This document shows, in pieces, positions 42,948 through 53,100 of a stretch of DNA of 64,000 nucleotides; positions within the stretch are counted from its first letter, which is position 1, and every line of letters begins with the position of its first letter. The notes under the pieces are model-generated. The model was not told where the DNA came from. It worked only from the letters and a program-made list of their open reading frames with translations, and made no database searches. The position numbers and the translations under genes are program-made. The stretch is from Mycobacterium intracellulare ATCC 13950 (GTDB lineage: Bacteria; Actinomycetota; Actinomycetes; Mycobacteriales; Mycobacteriaceae), in contig NC_016946.1 in the NCBI RefSeq assembly GCF_000277125.1, forward strand, positions 3,224,001-3,288,000. The letters run 5' to 3'.

Positions 42948-45900
42948 TCAGGCCTTGGCGATGCTCACCCGCACGCCGTCGCCGATGTCCGCGCCGTCGG
43001 CCGGGTCGCCGAATTCGAAGCTGGTGGCCAGGATTTCGCCGGCGATGAGGTCGCGGTGCGCCCGCGCCCAGTCGGCGCGCTCGGTGGGCACCGACATCAC
43101 CACGCTGATGCGATCGGAGACGTCCAGCCCGCTCGACTTGCGCAGCTCCTGCAGTTCGCGGATGCGGTCCTTGGCCCAGCCCTCGGCTTCGAGTTCTGGT
43201 GTGACGGTGCCGTCCAGCACCACCAGGCCCGCGCCGTCGGGCAGGGCCGCGGTGAATTCCGGGTCGGCGGCCACCAGCCGCGAGCTGTACTCACCGGGCT
43301 GCAGCACCGCGGGCCCGGCGGTCAGGGTGCCGTCGTCGTTGACGACGCCCTCCCCCGCCTTGACCGCCTTGATCGCCGCCTGGACGTCCTTGCCCAGCCG
43401 CGGGCCGGCCACCCGCGCGTTGACGGTGAGCTCGAAGGAGCCGTAGGTGTCGATCGCGTCGGTCAGCTCGACGGTCTTGACGTTGAGCTCGTCGGCGATC
43501 AGGTCGACGAACGGCTCCAGGAGGTGCGGGTTCTCCACGGCCACAGTGAGTTTCGGCAACGGCAACCGCACCCGCAGCTTCTTGGCCTTGCGCAGCGACG
43601 AGGCGGCCGAGCACACCTCGCGAACCTGATCCATCGCGGCGACCAGCTCGGGGTCGGCGGGCACGTCACCGGGTGCCGGCCAATCGGTCAGGTGCACCGA
43701 GCGCTGAGAAGTCAGGCCGCGCCAGACGACCTCGGTCACCGACGGAAGCAGCGGCGCGGCCAGCCGCGCGGTCACCTCGAGCACGGTGTGCAGGGTGTCG
43801 ATGGCGTCGACGTCCTCGGCCCAGAACCGCGAACGCGACCGTCGCACATACCAGTTCGTCAACGCCTCGGTGAACAGGCGCAGCTGCTCGCAGGCCCGCG
43901 AGATGTCACAGCTGTCCATCTCGCGGGTCAGGTCGTCGCGCAGTTGGGCGAGCTTGGCCAGGATGTAGCGATCCAGCACCTGAGCCGAATCGGTACGCCA
44001 GGTACCGACTTTCGGCGCGTAGAGGGCCAGGAAGCTGTAGGCGTTCCAGAACGGCAGCAGCACCTGGCGCACGCCCTCGCGGATGCCCTGCTCGGTGACG
44101 ATGAGGTTGCCGCCGCGCAGGATCGGCGAGGCCATCAGGAACCACCGCATGGCGTCGGAGCCGTCGCGGTCGAACACCTCGGACACGTCGGGATAGTTGC
44201 GCAGCGACTTGCTCATCTTCTGGCCGTCGGAGCCCAGCACGATGCCATGGGCCACACAGGTTTTGAAGGAGGGCCGGTCGAACAGCGCGGTAGCCAGCAC
44301 GTGCAGCGTGTAGAACCAGCCGCGGGTCTGGCCGATGTACTCGACGATGAAGTCGCCCGGGTAGTGCGTGTCGAACCAGTCGGAGTTCTCGAACGGGTAG
44401 TGCACCTGGGCATAGGGCATCGACCCGGAGTCGAACCACACGTCGAGCACGTCTGGGATGCGCCGCATCACCGAACGCCCGGTCGGATCGTCGGGATTGG
44501 GCCGGGTCAGCTCGTCGATGAAGGGACGGTGCAGGTTGGTCGGCCGCACCCCGAAATCGCGCTCCAGCTCGTCGAGGCTGCCGTACACGTCGATGCGCGG
44601 GTAGTCCGGATCGTCGGACTTCCACACCGGAATCGGGGTGCCCCAGTAGCGGTTTCGCGAGATCGACCAATCGCGGGCCCCCTGCAACCACTTGCCGAAC
44701 TGGCCGTCCTTGACGTGTTCGGGGTACCAGGTGATCTGCTGGTTGAGCTCCACCATGCGGTCCCGGAATTCGGTGACCGCGACGAACCACGACGACACCG
44801 CCCGGTAGATCAGCGGATTGCGGCACCGCCAGCAGTGCGGGTAGGGGTGCTCGTAAGTTTCGTGGCGCACCAGCACCGCCCCGTTGGCCGCGGCGGGGCC
44901 GGTGCCGTTCTTCAGGTCGCGGATGATGTGCGGGTTGGCGTCAAAGACGTGCTGCCCCTGGTAATCCCGGACGCTGGCGTCGAATCGGCCCTTGGAGTCG
45001 ACCGGCGTGACCGGCGCGATGCCGGCCGCCTCGCCGACCGCCATGTCGTCCTCGCCGTAGGCCGGCGCCATGTGCACGATGCCGGTGCCGTCCTCGGTGG
45101 TGACGAACTCGCCCGGCAGGACCCGAAACGCGTTGGGGGTGTCCACGAAATACGGGAACGGCGGCAGGTACCGGGTGCCGAGCAGGTCCGCGCCCCGGTA
45201 GGTGCCCAGCACCTCGGGCTCTTCGCCCAGCTCGCGGGCGTAGGCGGCCAGCCGCGCCTCCGCCAGCACGAAACGACGCTCGCCCACCCGCACCTGCACG
45301 TAGGTCACGTCGGGGTTGACGGCGACGGCGAGGTTGGACGGCAACGTCCAGGGCGTCGTCGTCCACACCAGCAGATGCGCGCCATCAAGCGAACCGCCCA
45401 CCACCCGGAATCCGACGGTGAGCGCGGGGTCCTGGCGGCTCTGGTAGACGTCGTCGTCCATCCGCAATTCGTGGTTGGACAACGGGGTTTCGTCGCGCCA
45501 GCAATAGGGCAACACCCGGTAGCCCTCATACGCCAGGCCCTTGTCCCACAGCTGTTTGAACGCCCAGATCACCGACTCCATGTACGGCAGGTCCAGCGTC
45601 TTGTAGTCGTTGTCGAAATCGACCCAGCGCGCCTGGCGGGTGACGTAGGCCTGCCACTCGTCGGTGTAGCGCAGCACCGAGGCGCGGCAGGCGTCGTTGA
45701 AGGCGGCGATGCCCATGTCGTCGATTTGGGACTTGTCGGTGATGCCCAACTGGCGCTCGACCTCGAGTTCGGCCGGCAGCCCGTGGGTGTCCCAGCCGAA
45801 TCGACGCTCCACCTTGTAGCCGCGCATGGTGCGGTAGCGCGGGACGATGTCCTTGACGTAGCCGGTGAGCAGGTGCCCGTAGTGCGGCAGGCCGTTGGCG

Positions 45901-46061
45901 AACGGCGGCCCGTCGTAGAACACGTACTCCGGCGAGCCGTCGCGGCGGGCGATGCTGGCGCGGAAGGTGTCGTCTCGAGCCCAGTAGTCCAGCACCTCGA
46001 CCTCGAGGGCCGGGAAGTCGGGCGCCCCGCCCGCCGGCTTCGGGTATGTGTGCTCGGTCAA
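42948..46061 (-). CDS. ileS: Isoleucyl-tRNA synthetase
   Basis: 1,037 residues, class I synthetase. Motifs: PHYGHLL (HIGH form) near residue 56, the editing CP1 domain with [11 protein letters not shown], then [12 protein letters not shown] (KMSKS) and the anticodon-binding domain with [11 protein letters not shown]. This is the eukaryote-like type common in actinobacteria, which has been linked to mupirocin tolerance. The start is TTG 46061 with AGGAG seven bases upstream; this giving [12 protein letters not shown] matches homologues, whereas upstream in-frame codons lie in the T-box. Regulated by the T-box leader. Confidence 0.97.
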   Translation of the reverse strand: MTEHTYPKPAGGAPDFPALEVEVLDYWARDDTFRASIARRDGSPEYVFYDGPPFANGLPHYGHLLTGYVKDIVPRYRTMRGYKVERRFGWDTHGLPAELEVERQLGITDKSQIDDMGIAAFNDACRASVLRYTDEWQAYVTRQARWVDFDNDYKTLDLPYMESVIWAFKQLWDKGLAYEGYRVLPYCWRDETPLSNHELRMDDDVYQSRQDPALTVGFRVVGGSLDGAHLLVWTTTPWTLPSNLAVAVNPDVTYVQVRVGERRFVLAEARLAAYARELGEEPEVLGTYRGADLLGTRYLPPFPYFVDTPNAFRVLPGEFVTTEDGTGIVHMAPAYGEDDMAVGEAAGIAPVTPVDSKGRFDASVRDYQGQHVFDANPHIIRDLKNGTGPAAANGAVLVRHETYEHPYPHCWRCRNPLIYRAVSSWFVAVTEFRDRMVELNQQITWYPEHVKDGQFGKWLQGARDWSISRNRYWGTPIPVWKSDDPDYPRIDVYGSLDELERDFGVRPTNLHRPFIDELTRPNPDDPTGRSVMRRIPDVLDVWFDSGSMPYAQVHYPFENSDWFDTHYPGDFIVEYIGQTRGWFYTLHVLATALFDRPSFKTCVAHGIVLGSDGQKMSKSLRNYPDVSEVFDRDGSDAMRWFLMASPILRGGNLIVTEQGIREGVRQVLLPFWNAYSFLALYAPKVGTWRTDSAQVLDRYILAKLAQLRDDLTREMDSCDISRACEQLRLFTEALTNWYVRRSRSRFWAEDVDAIDTLHTVLEVTARLAAPLLPSVTEVVWRGLTSQRSVHLTDWPAPGDVPADPELVAAMDQVREVCSAASSLRKAKKLRVRLPLPKLTVAVENPHLLEPFVDLIADELNVKTVELTDAIDTYGSFELTVNARVAGPRLGKDVQAAIKAVKAGEGVVNDDGTLTAGPAVLQPGEYSSRLVAADPEFTAALPDGAGLVVLDGTVTPELEAEGWAKDRIRELQELRKSSGLDVSDRISVVMSVPTERADWARAHRDLIAGEILATSFEFGDPADGADIGDGVRVSIAKA

Positions 46062-46258
46062 ACGTCGTCTCCTGTGCCAGTCTCCAGGCCTGGGGACGAC
46101 GACGCGCCGGCTGCGCGAGCGCCGCGGTACCACCCCGCTTGCCGCGCTCACGCGCGACCGCTCATCGAAGGCTGTGACGGGCCTACCCGTTCGGTTCTAC
46201 TGAGCCGGAACGGCTGTTCTTCCGAAAGCTCCCCGGTGATGGCCGGATCGACGCCAAT
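46062..46258 (-). promoter_or_regulatory. T-box riboswitch of ileS (translational type)
   Basis: On the minus strand the conserved T-box GGGTGGTACCGCGG lies at 46135-46122. The Stem I specifier codon ATC (Ile) lies at 46240-46238 within CCATCACCGGGGAGC, the loop context known from mycobacterial ileS T-boxes. A run CGTCGTC (within 46104-46095) is complementary to GACGACG (46069-46063), which adjoins AGGAG. The ribosome-binding site can therefore be sequestered when uncharged tRNA is absent. The -10 TAGAAT (46270-46265) overlaps the stop codon of the upstream gene. Uncharged tRNA-Ile is expected to switch translation on. Confidence 0.92.
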
Positions 46259-46267
46259 GGAACGATT

Positions 46268-46513
46268 CTACTGGCCCCGAACCTCGAGCACACCCACCCG
46301 CCACAGCGCCGCGTACACGTGGCGCAGCGGAATGCTGAGCAACCGGCAGGCCCCGTGGATCAGCGGGTCGCCGCCCGGGCCGAAGAGCGGGAAGTCGCTG
46401 CGGCGCGGCTCTTCCACGGGCTCGGGGACGTGGATTTCGGGGACGTCGCGTACCACCCTCAGGGTGCGGGCGGGCGCGACGGTGACGACGTCGTCGTAGA
46501 GAGCTGCGGTCAT
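46268..46513 (-). CDS. Small conserved mycobacterial protein, Rv1535-like
   Basis: 81 residues, no signal peptide or transmembrane segment. The N-terminal half has alternating valines (DDVVTVAPARTLRVVRDVPE), then DFPLFGPGGDPLIHGACRLL and a C-terminal SIPLRHVYAALWRVGVLEV. No function is established for the M. tuberculosis homologue, which is preceded by an M-box. The start is ATG 46513 with AGGAG seven bases upstream. Its stop codon TAG is also the first half of the ileS -10 element. Magnesium-dependent expression is inferred from the leader. Confidence 0.85.
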   Translation of the reverse strand: MTAALYDDVVTVAPARTLRVVRDVPEIHVPEPVEEPRRSDFPLFGPGGDPLIHGACRLLSIPLRHVYAALWRVGVLEVRGQ

Positions 46514-46629
46514 GATCGACTCCTAGAGGAGAATTCCAACGGGGACCAAAAAAGGACTGACGTGTCCCGTCCCGGGTGGGTTCCGATCTCAGAACGCTTG
46601 GCGGATAAGCACTTAGCGTGTGCGACGCC

Positions 46630-46710
46630 TCAGCCGAGGAGGTCGCGCCGGAGAACGGATCGGGACGAAACAGGGTTCGGACTTCGATCCGGACTATCGC
46701 AAGAACTCAT
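46630..46710 (-). CDS. Candidate upstream reading frame (26 codons) in the M-box leader
   Basis: ATG 46710 to TGA 46630. It is preceded by GAGGAGGTGAGGG, an unusually strong Shine-Dalgarno stretch 4-11 bases before the ATG. The product starts MSSCDSPDRSPNPVSSRSVL and has no recognisable domain. Its translation could couple riboswitch state to Rho-dependent termination before the Rv1535-like gene. This is inferred from position only; the peptide itself may not matter. Confidence 0.45.
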   Translation of the reverse strand: MSSCDSPDRSPNPVSSRSVLRRDLLG

Positions 46711-46814
46711 GTGTCCCTCACCTCCTCGCGGTCGCGACGCATGCGGGGTCGCATGCGATCTAGGCGCAGCAAAAGGAGCAGAATCCGACGACCGCCGGAG
46801 ATCCGCACCCCTCT

Positions 46815-46985
46815 CGTCAGAGCTTCGGCACCACACGACGTGTCCTGGCCTGGAAAAACCAAACCGGAAGCCACCTGGGCTCAACCCTTAAGCCGGGAGG
46901 AGCTGTCCTGACCCGGGGCGTCTTTCGACGTTCGGGGTCAGTGGCCTGTATTCGTGTAGACGCCTCACCTAACGAGGTGCTTACC
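46815..46985 (-). promoter_or_regulatory. M-box (ykoK) magnesium riboswitch
   Basis: Minus-strand sequence begins GCACCTCGTTAGGTGAGGCG, containing the TTAGGTGAGGC core. ACACGAATACAGGCCACTGA follows, and then the hairpin CGTCGAAAGACG with GGGTCAGGACAG after it. These are the conserved blocks of the M-box aptamer in order. It lies about 300 bases before the Rv1535-like start, as in M. tuberculosis. M-box aptamers fold on Mg2+ and switch expression off when magnesium is plentiful. Confidence 0.9.
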
Positions 46986-46991
46986 CGACCG

Positions 46992-47020
46992 ATAATGCAC
47001 GAGCGGTCTGACGCGGTCAA
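46992..47020 (-). promoter_or_regulatory. Promoter of the M-box transcript
   Basis: Minus strand: TTGACC (47020-47015), a 17-base spacer, CATTAT (46997-46992). Transcription should start near 46985, right at the first M-box helix. Confidence 0.6.
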
Positions 47021-47065
47021 ATCCCTGGACAGCGTGTCCGCGATTCGTTACCGACCGGACCGCGA

Positions 47066-48190
47066 TCACTTCTCGACCAGGCCGTCGAGCCGGCCGATCG
47101 TGTCGATGAATTCCTCGACCATGTCCAGCACCACCGAGCGCGTCGGGCGGACCCGATCGAGCGAGCCCACCACCTGCCCGACGAAGTAAGTCGCCAGCTC
47201 ACGCGCCCTGGCACCGTCGTGGGCGGCGGCGGAATTGATGCGCAGCTGCGGCTCGGTGATCAGCGCGGTCTGCAACGGCATGCCCAGCGGGTCGGGGTTC
47301 TCCGGCCGGTCCCACTCCTCGGTCCAGGCGGTGCGCAGCATGCGCGCCGGCTTGCCGGTCATCGAGCGCGACCGCACCGTGTCCGAGGACGTGGCGGCCA
47401 GGAACTTCTCCTTGACCACGGGCACCGTCTCGGCTTCCTCGGTGGTCAGCCACACCGACCCGCACCACACGCCCTCGGCGCCCAGCGCCAGCGCCGCCGC
47501 GATCTGGCGGCCGCGGGCGATCCCCCCGGCGGCGAGCACCGGCACCGGGGCCACGGCGTCGACGACCTCCGGCACCAGCACCATCGTCGCCACCTCGCCG
47601 GTGTGGCCGCCCGCCTCGGTGCCCTGCGCGACGATCAGGTCGACGCCGGCGGCGGCGTGCCGCTGGGCGTGGCGGGTGGTGCCGGCCAGCGCGGCCACCA
47701 GCACGCCGGCGGCGTGGGCGCGTTCGACGAGGTCCGACGGGGGTGGGCCGAGCGCGCTGGCGATCAGCCGGATGTCGTGGTCGAAGGCCACGTCGAGCAG
47801 CGGCTGGTAGCTCTTGGGCGAGATGTTCAAACCGCCCACGGACGGGCGGGCGTCCCCGGCGGGCGCCGTCACGCCGTAGCGGGCCAGCAGGTCGTCGACG
47901 AACGCGCGATGCTCCTCGGGCAGCAGGGTCCGGGCCTGGTCGGTGTCGATCCCGCCCTGCTCGGCGCCGACGTATTTGGGCGGCAGCAGCAGGTCGACCC
48001 CGTAGGGCTTGCCGCCGGTCTGCTGCTCGATCCAGGTCAGCTCGCTGCGCAGTCGCGCCGGGCTGTGCGCGGTGGCGCCCAGGATGCCGAATCCGCCCGC
48101 GTTGGTCACCGCGGCCACCACGTCGCGGCAATGGCTGAAGGCGCAGATCGGGAATTCGACACCGAGCATCTCGGCGACCCTGGTTCTCAT
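47066..48190 (-). CDS. Nitronate monooxygenase (2-nitropropane dioxygenase-like), Rv1533-like
   Basis: 374 residues, FMN-binding TIM barrel. FPICAFSHCRDVVAAVTNAGGFG at the N-terminus, QGTEAGGHTGEVATM and PVLAAGGIARGRQIAAALALGA with the phosphate-binding glycines. An aspartate/histidine-type catalytic position lies in the GGHTG loop. Relatives oxidise alkyl nitronates; the mycobacterial substrate is unknown. The start is ATG 48190. It is 69 bases downstream of the CMD-like gene on the same strand. Confidence 0.88.
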   Translation of the reverse strand: MRTRVAEMLGVEFPICAFSHCRDVVAAVTNAGGFGILGATAHSPARLRSELTWIEQQTGGKPYGVDLLLPPKYVGAEQGGIDTDQARTLLPEEHRAFVDDLLARYGVTAPAGDARPSVGGLNISPKSYQPLLDVAFDHDIRLIASALGPPPSDLVERAHAAGVLVAALAGTTRHAQRHAAAGVDLIVAQGTEAGGHTGEVATMVLVPEVVDAVAPVPVLAAGGIARGRQIAAALALGAEGVWCGSVWLTTEEAETVPVVKEKFLAATSSDTVRSRSMTGKPARMLRTAWTEEWDRPENPDPLGMPLQTALITEPQLRINSAAAHDGARARELATYFVGQVVGSLDRVRPTRSVVLDMVEEFIDTIGRLDGLVEK

Positions 48191-48259
48191 TGCCCGACGC
48201 TAAGAGTTCCCGCTTGAGAAGTCAATCGCTTACGGCCCTGTGCAATTCGCGCCGCCGGC

Positions 48260-48835
48260 TCAACCCTTGGGCCCGGGCGGCCGGCCGTCCGGAGGCCAGC
48301 TCGATACGCCGTCCTCAAGCGGCACCTCAAGGCTCTGCAGGATGGAGGAGACCATGCGCCACGCGCCGATGACCGTGACCAGCTCGACGAGAACCGTTGT
48401 GTCGCCGTCGAATTCGCGCTCGCAGGCCGCCCAGCTCGCGGCGCTGACCGCGCCGTCGCGCACCACGTCGTCGGTCGCCGCCAGCACCGCCCGCTCGGCG
48501 GGCCCAAACCCGGCGTAGTTCCGCCAATCTCGCACGCCGAGCAGGTCGTCACCCGGGACGCCGAGCCGGGACGCGACGCGCCAATGCTGCGTCCACTCGT
48601 AGTCGCACGCGGTCAGCCAGCCGATCCGCATGATCGCCAACTCGCGCAACCGCGCGTCGAGGGCGCCGTGCCAGAGCATGGTGGCGAGCAGGTCGTTGAT
48701 GGCGCGCGCCAGCGGCGGATGGTTGAGCAGCACTTGGAAGATGCTCAGTTCGGCCATATAGTTGGGGACGGCCGCTTCGTCGGCGGCGGCTTTGGCTTCG
48801 TCCAGTGGCAGTTTGGGCAGGCGCGCTGTTGTCAT
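48260..48835 (-). CDS. Carboxymuconolactone decarboxylase (CMD/AhpD-like) family protein, Rv1531-like
   Basis: 191 residues. All-helical CMD fold with LDARLRELAIMRIGWLTACDYEWTQHW, that is E-x-x-x-x-x-R followed by a single cysteine and the conserved YEWxxH. AhpD-type enzymes need a CxxC pair, and only one cysteine is present here, so a peroxidase-reductase role is unlikely. Function is unknown. The start is ATG 48835. It lies 120 bases downstream of the NRPS stop on the same strand, marking the left boundary of the NRPS insertion relative to H37Rv order. Confidence 0.83.
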   Translation of the reverse strand: MTTARLPKLPLDEAKAAADEAAVPNYMAELSIFQVLLNHPPLARAINDLLATMLWHGALDARLRELAIMRIGWLTACDYEWTQHWRVASRLGVPGDDLLGVRDWRNYAGFGPAERAVLAATDDVVRDGAVSAASWAACEREFDGDTTVLVELVTVIGAWRMVSSILQSLEVPLEDGVSSWPPDGRPPGPKG

Positions 48836-48955
48836 CGGATGAGCACTCCTCTCCGGCGGCGGGACCGTCGCGTTCTACGGTCATGGTAGTCAGCGGGAGG
48901 CGTGGCGACGACGACTTCGGACACGGCGGCGAAATACGCTGCAGGCCAAAATATT

Positions 48956-50190
48956 TCAGAGCAGACCGAGCAACCGCAGGTCGGTCACGTATTTGACGAT
49001 CACCGCCGCGGTGATGTGCGGGATGTCGTTATCGGGGCCGATTTTGGCTTCCTGCACCGCGGCGCGGAACCGTTCGGTCGGTCCCAGGCAGCCGCGCGCC
49101 GGGTCCGCCGGCGGCACGTGTTGGGCGTTGCGCAACTGCAGTAGCTGCAGCACCGACTGGTGGCGCTGGCGTTCCGGCAGGGCGTGCAGCGCGGTCTCCA
49201 TCCGGTGCAGCCACTCCCCGAAGTCGTCGACCCGCTCGATCGGATAGCCGGCCTCGATGACCCAGTCGACGTACTCGTCGAGCCCGATGCCGTCGTCGTG
49301 CGGGTTCATCACGTGATAGGTCTCGAACCCTGCGGCGGAATCGCGGCCCACCTGGGCGCCCAGCGTGGTGATCGACTCGGCGACGAACTCGACCGGCAGG
49401 GCGTCGAAGTGCGCGCGTTGCCGGTTGCCGCGGGCGTCGAGCTGGTAGAACGAGCGCGGCGCGACGCCGCTGGCGACGACGCTGAACAGCAACCGGGTGA
49501 ACATGTCGGACAGGTTGAGCTGGCCGGCGTAGGTGGTGTCGGCCAGGATCATGTCGCAGCGGAACACGCCGACGGGCAGCGCGCACAGGTCGTGGGCCTC
49601 GCGCAGCAGCACCTCGCCGGCCCACTTGCTGTTGCCGTAGCCGTTGCCGTAGCTGCCGTCGATCGTGCGGATCGGGCCGGCGACGCGGACGTCGGCGTCC
49701 TCGGTGAACGCGGCCGGCTCGATCTGGTCGCCGACGTTGGCGGTCGAGACATACGTGTACGGCTTGAGTTTGGTGGTCAGCGCGAGCCGGATCAGCTCGG
49801 CGGTGCCGGCGACGTTGGGGGCGAACAGCTCGCTGTAGGGCAGCACGCCGTTGACCACCGCCGCGGAGTCGACGATGAGGTCGACGGTGTCGGCCAGCCG
49901 CTGCCAGGTCTGTTCGTCCAGGCCGAGATTGGTGCGGCCCTTGTCGCCGGCGATGACCTCGAGGTGGTCGGCGGCGAGCTCGTCGAAATACCGCCGCAAA
50001 GCGGGGTCCCCTGCAAACCCGGGGGGGTCGAAGGTCCTCTGCAGCCGGCGCCGCGCATCCTCGTCGGAGGTGGCCCGCACCAGGCAGATCAGCTTGCCGT
50101 CGGCCAGTTCCAACCGTTCCAGCCATTGCAGCACCAGGTAGCGACCCAAAAAGCCGGTGGCCCCGGTCAGTAGCACCGTGCGCACCTCGG
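48956..50190 (-). other. NRPS thioester reductase (R) domain
   Basis: Final 410 residues of the synthetase. NAD(P)H loop [19 protein letters not shown], then [13 protein letters not shown] and the SDR-type catalytic [31 protein letters not shown] is typical of carboxylic-acid/thioester reductases that unload the last carrier domain by hydride transfer. Confidence 0.9.
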
Positions 50191-53100
50191 CGCTCGGCCC
50201 CGGCAGCGACGGCGCGGCGGCCAGCGTCGGGGCGTCGATGAACTTGTCCAGCGTGAGGTCGCAGGCGTACACCTCGGTGGCGTCGCGGCCGTGCACCGAC
50301 GCGAAGTCGCCCTGGTGGCCTTCCCCGGCATCGTGATCGCGGTTGAGCTGCTGGCTCAGGCTGCGCACCGACGGCGCCTCGAAGACGGCGCGCACGGGCA
50401 GGTGGATGTCGAGGGCGTTGTAGATCGCGGCGACCAGGCGCATGGCCGACAGGGAATCCCCGCCCAGGTCGAAGAACGACTCCTGCACCCCGACCCGCTC
50501 GAGGCCCAGCACCTGGGCGTAGAGCCAGGCCAGGATCTCCTCGACCGCGGTGGCCGGGGCGAGGTAGTCGTCGCCGCCCTGGTAATCGGGGGCGGGCAGG
50601 GCGCGGACGTCGAGTTTGCCGGCGGGTGTCAGCGGCAGCCTGTCGAGCACCACCACCGCGGCCGGCACCATGTAGGCGGGCAGCCGGTCGGCCAGCAGGG
50701 TGCGGAGTTCGGCCGGGTTGGCCGTCCCGGTGATGTAGCCGACCAGACGCTTGTCGCCCGGGCGGTCCTCGCGGGCGATCACCAGCGCCTGCTCCACACC
50801 GTCCAGCGCGGCCAGCGCCAATTGGATTTCGCCGAGTTCGATGCGATACCCGCGGATCTTGACCTGTTCGTCGGCGCGCCCGACGTAGCGCAGCTGCCCG
50901 TCGGAACCCCACGACGCCAGGTCGCCGGTGCGATACATGCGCGCGCCCTCCCCGCCGAAGGGGCACGCCACGAACCGGGACGCGGTCAGACCGGGCCGGC
51001 CCAGGTAACCGGTCGACACGCCGCCGCCGGCCACGTACAGCTCGCCGACCACGCCCGCGGGCACCGGCTGCAGGCATCCGTCGAGCACGAACAGCGCGGC
51101 CCCGGATACCGGCGAACCGATCGGCGGCGCTTCGGGTCCCGGTGTCAGCGGCGCGCTGACGGCCGCGACGATCGTGATCTCGGTGGGGCCGTAGACGTTG
51201 ACCATCACCCGCCCGGACGCCCACCGCTGCACGATTTCGGCCGGGCACGCTTCGCCCGCGACCGCCAGCACCGCGGACTCCAGGCCCTCGGTCGAGAGCA
51301 TCGTCACCTCGGACGGTGTCTGGGTCAGCATGTCGACGCGTTCGGCGACGAGCAAGGCGTGCAGGTCTTTCGGGGAACGCACGACCTCGTCCGGTACGAC
51401 GAGCACCCGCCCGCCGTGCAGCAGCGCGCCGAAGATCTCCCACACCGAGAAGTCGAACGCCAGGGAATGGCAGTGGCTCCACACCCGTGCCGGTGCCGCG
51501 GGCAGACCGGCGGCCCCCAGGGAGGCGAACAATTGCGTGGCGTTGTGGTGGGTGACCGCCACGCCCTTGGGAACTCCGGTGGTGCCCGAGGTGTAGATCG
51601 TGTACGCGATGTGGTGCGGCGCGGGCGCCGGCAACGCCGTGGTGGGCCGGTGCTGGATCGCCGGGTCATCGATATCGATGACGAGCACGTCGAAATCGTC
51701 GAGGCGCGAGCGGTGTTCGGCGGTGGTGAGCACCGCCGCCGGTGCGGCGTCGGCGAGCATGAAGTCGATTCGGGCGGCGGGCAGGCCTGGGTCGATCGGG
51801 ACGTACGCGGCCCCGGTTTTGAGCACCGCCAGGATGGCGACGACGGCCCGCGCCGAGCGCTCGGTGAGCAGCGCCACGCACTGCCCCGGCCCGCAGCCGT
51901 GGTCAATGAGCAAGTGCGCCAATCGGTTTGCTGACTGGTCGAGTTCGCGGTATGTCCACGAGTCCGCACCGTGGGTGACGGCCACCGCTTGCGGGGTGCG
52001 CGCGACGTGGTCGGCGAATACCTCGGGTATCGACATCGGCGGGCGCGACGGGCCGTCCAGCACCGCGCGGTTGCCGATCGCGTCGAGGCGGGCGTGCTCG
52101 TCGGGGCCGAGCACGTCGATCGACGACAGCCGCCGGGCGGGGTCGGCGGTCATGGCCTCCAGCACCCGCTGCAATCGTTCGATCAGACGTTGGATGGTGG
52201 CGGTGTCGAACACGTCGGTGCGGAACTCCACGGCCCCGCCGATGCCCTCGGGCCGGCCGTCGGCGCTCCAGCGTTCGGCCAGCGACCACGCGAGATCCAT
52301 GCGGGCGGTGCGGGTGTCGACCGGCAGCGGGGTGACGCGCACGTCGCCCAGGCTCAGCTCCGCGGAGTCGGTGTTCTGCCAGGCCAGCATGACCTGCACC
52401 AGCGGATGGTGCGCGAGGCTGCGGGCCGGGTTGAGCCGTTCGACGAGGACCTCGAACGGCACGTCCTGATGCTCGTAGGCGGCCAGGCTGCGCGCGCGGA
52501 CGTGGGCCAGCACCTCGGCGATGGTGGGGTCACCGGCCAGGTCGACGCGCAGCACCAAGGTGTTGACGAAGAAGCCCACCACGTCGTCGAGGGCCGGATC
52601 GCGCCGCCCGGCGATCGGAAAGCCCACCGCCACATCAGAACTCGCGCTGATCTTGGCCAACAGCACCGCCAGCGCGGCCTGCACCACCATGAAGCTCGTC
52701 GCGTTGTGCGCGCCCGCCACCGCGCGCACCCGCTGCTGCAACTCCGCCGACCAGTCGACGGCCACGCTCGCGCCGCGGAAATCGGCCACCAACGGATACG
52801 GACGGTCCGTGGGCAATTCGAGCCGCTCGGGCATTCCGGCCAGGGCGTGTTCCCAATACCGCACCTGTCCGGCGATCAGGCTGTGCGGATCCTGCAGTTC
52901 GCCGAATTGGGCGCGCTGCCAGAGCGTGTAGTCGACGTACTGCACCGGCAGCGGCGCCCAGTCCGGGGCGCAGCCGGCCGAGCGGCTGGCGTAGGCCTCC
53001 CCCAGGTCGCGCACCAGCGGGGTGAGCGACCACCCGTCGGCGGCGATGTGGTGCACCACGGCCACCAGCAGGTGTTCGTCGTCGCTCACCCGGAAAAGCA

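Noticed and set aside
41535..46499. A 1,654-codon plus-strand frame opposite dinX, ileS and the Rv1535-like gene
   Set aside because: It is the mirror of real genes on the minus strand that have full family motifs. The long open frame is a by-product of GC-rich third positions; the product has no domain and is rich in Arg, Gly, Val and His.
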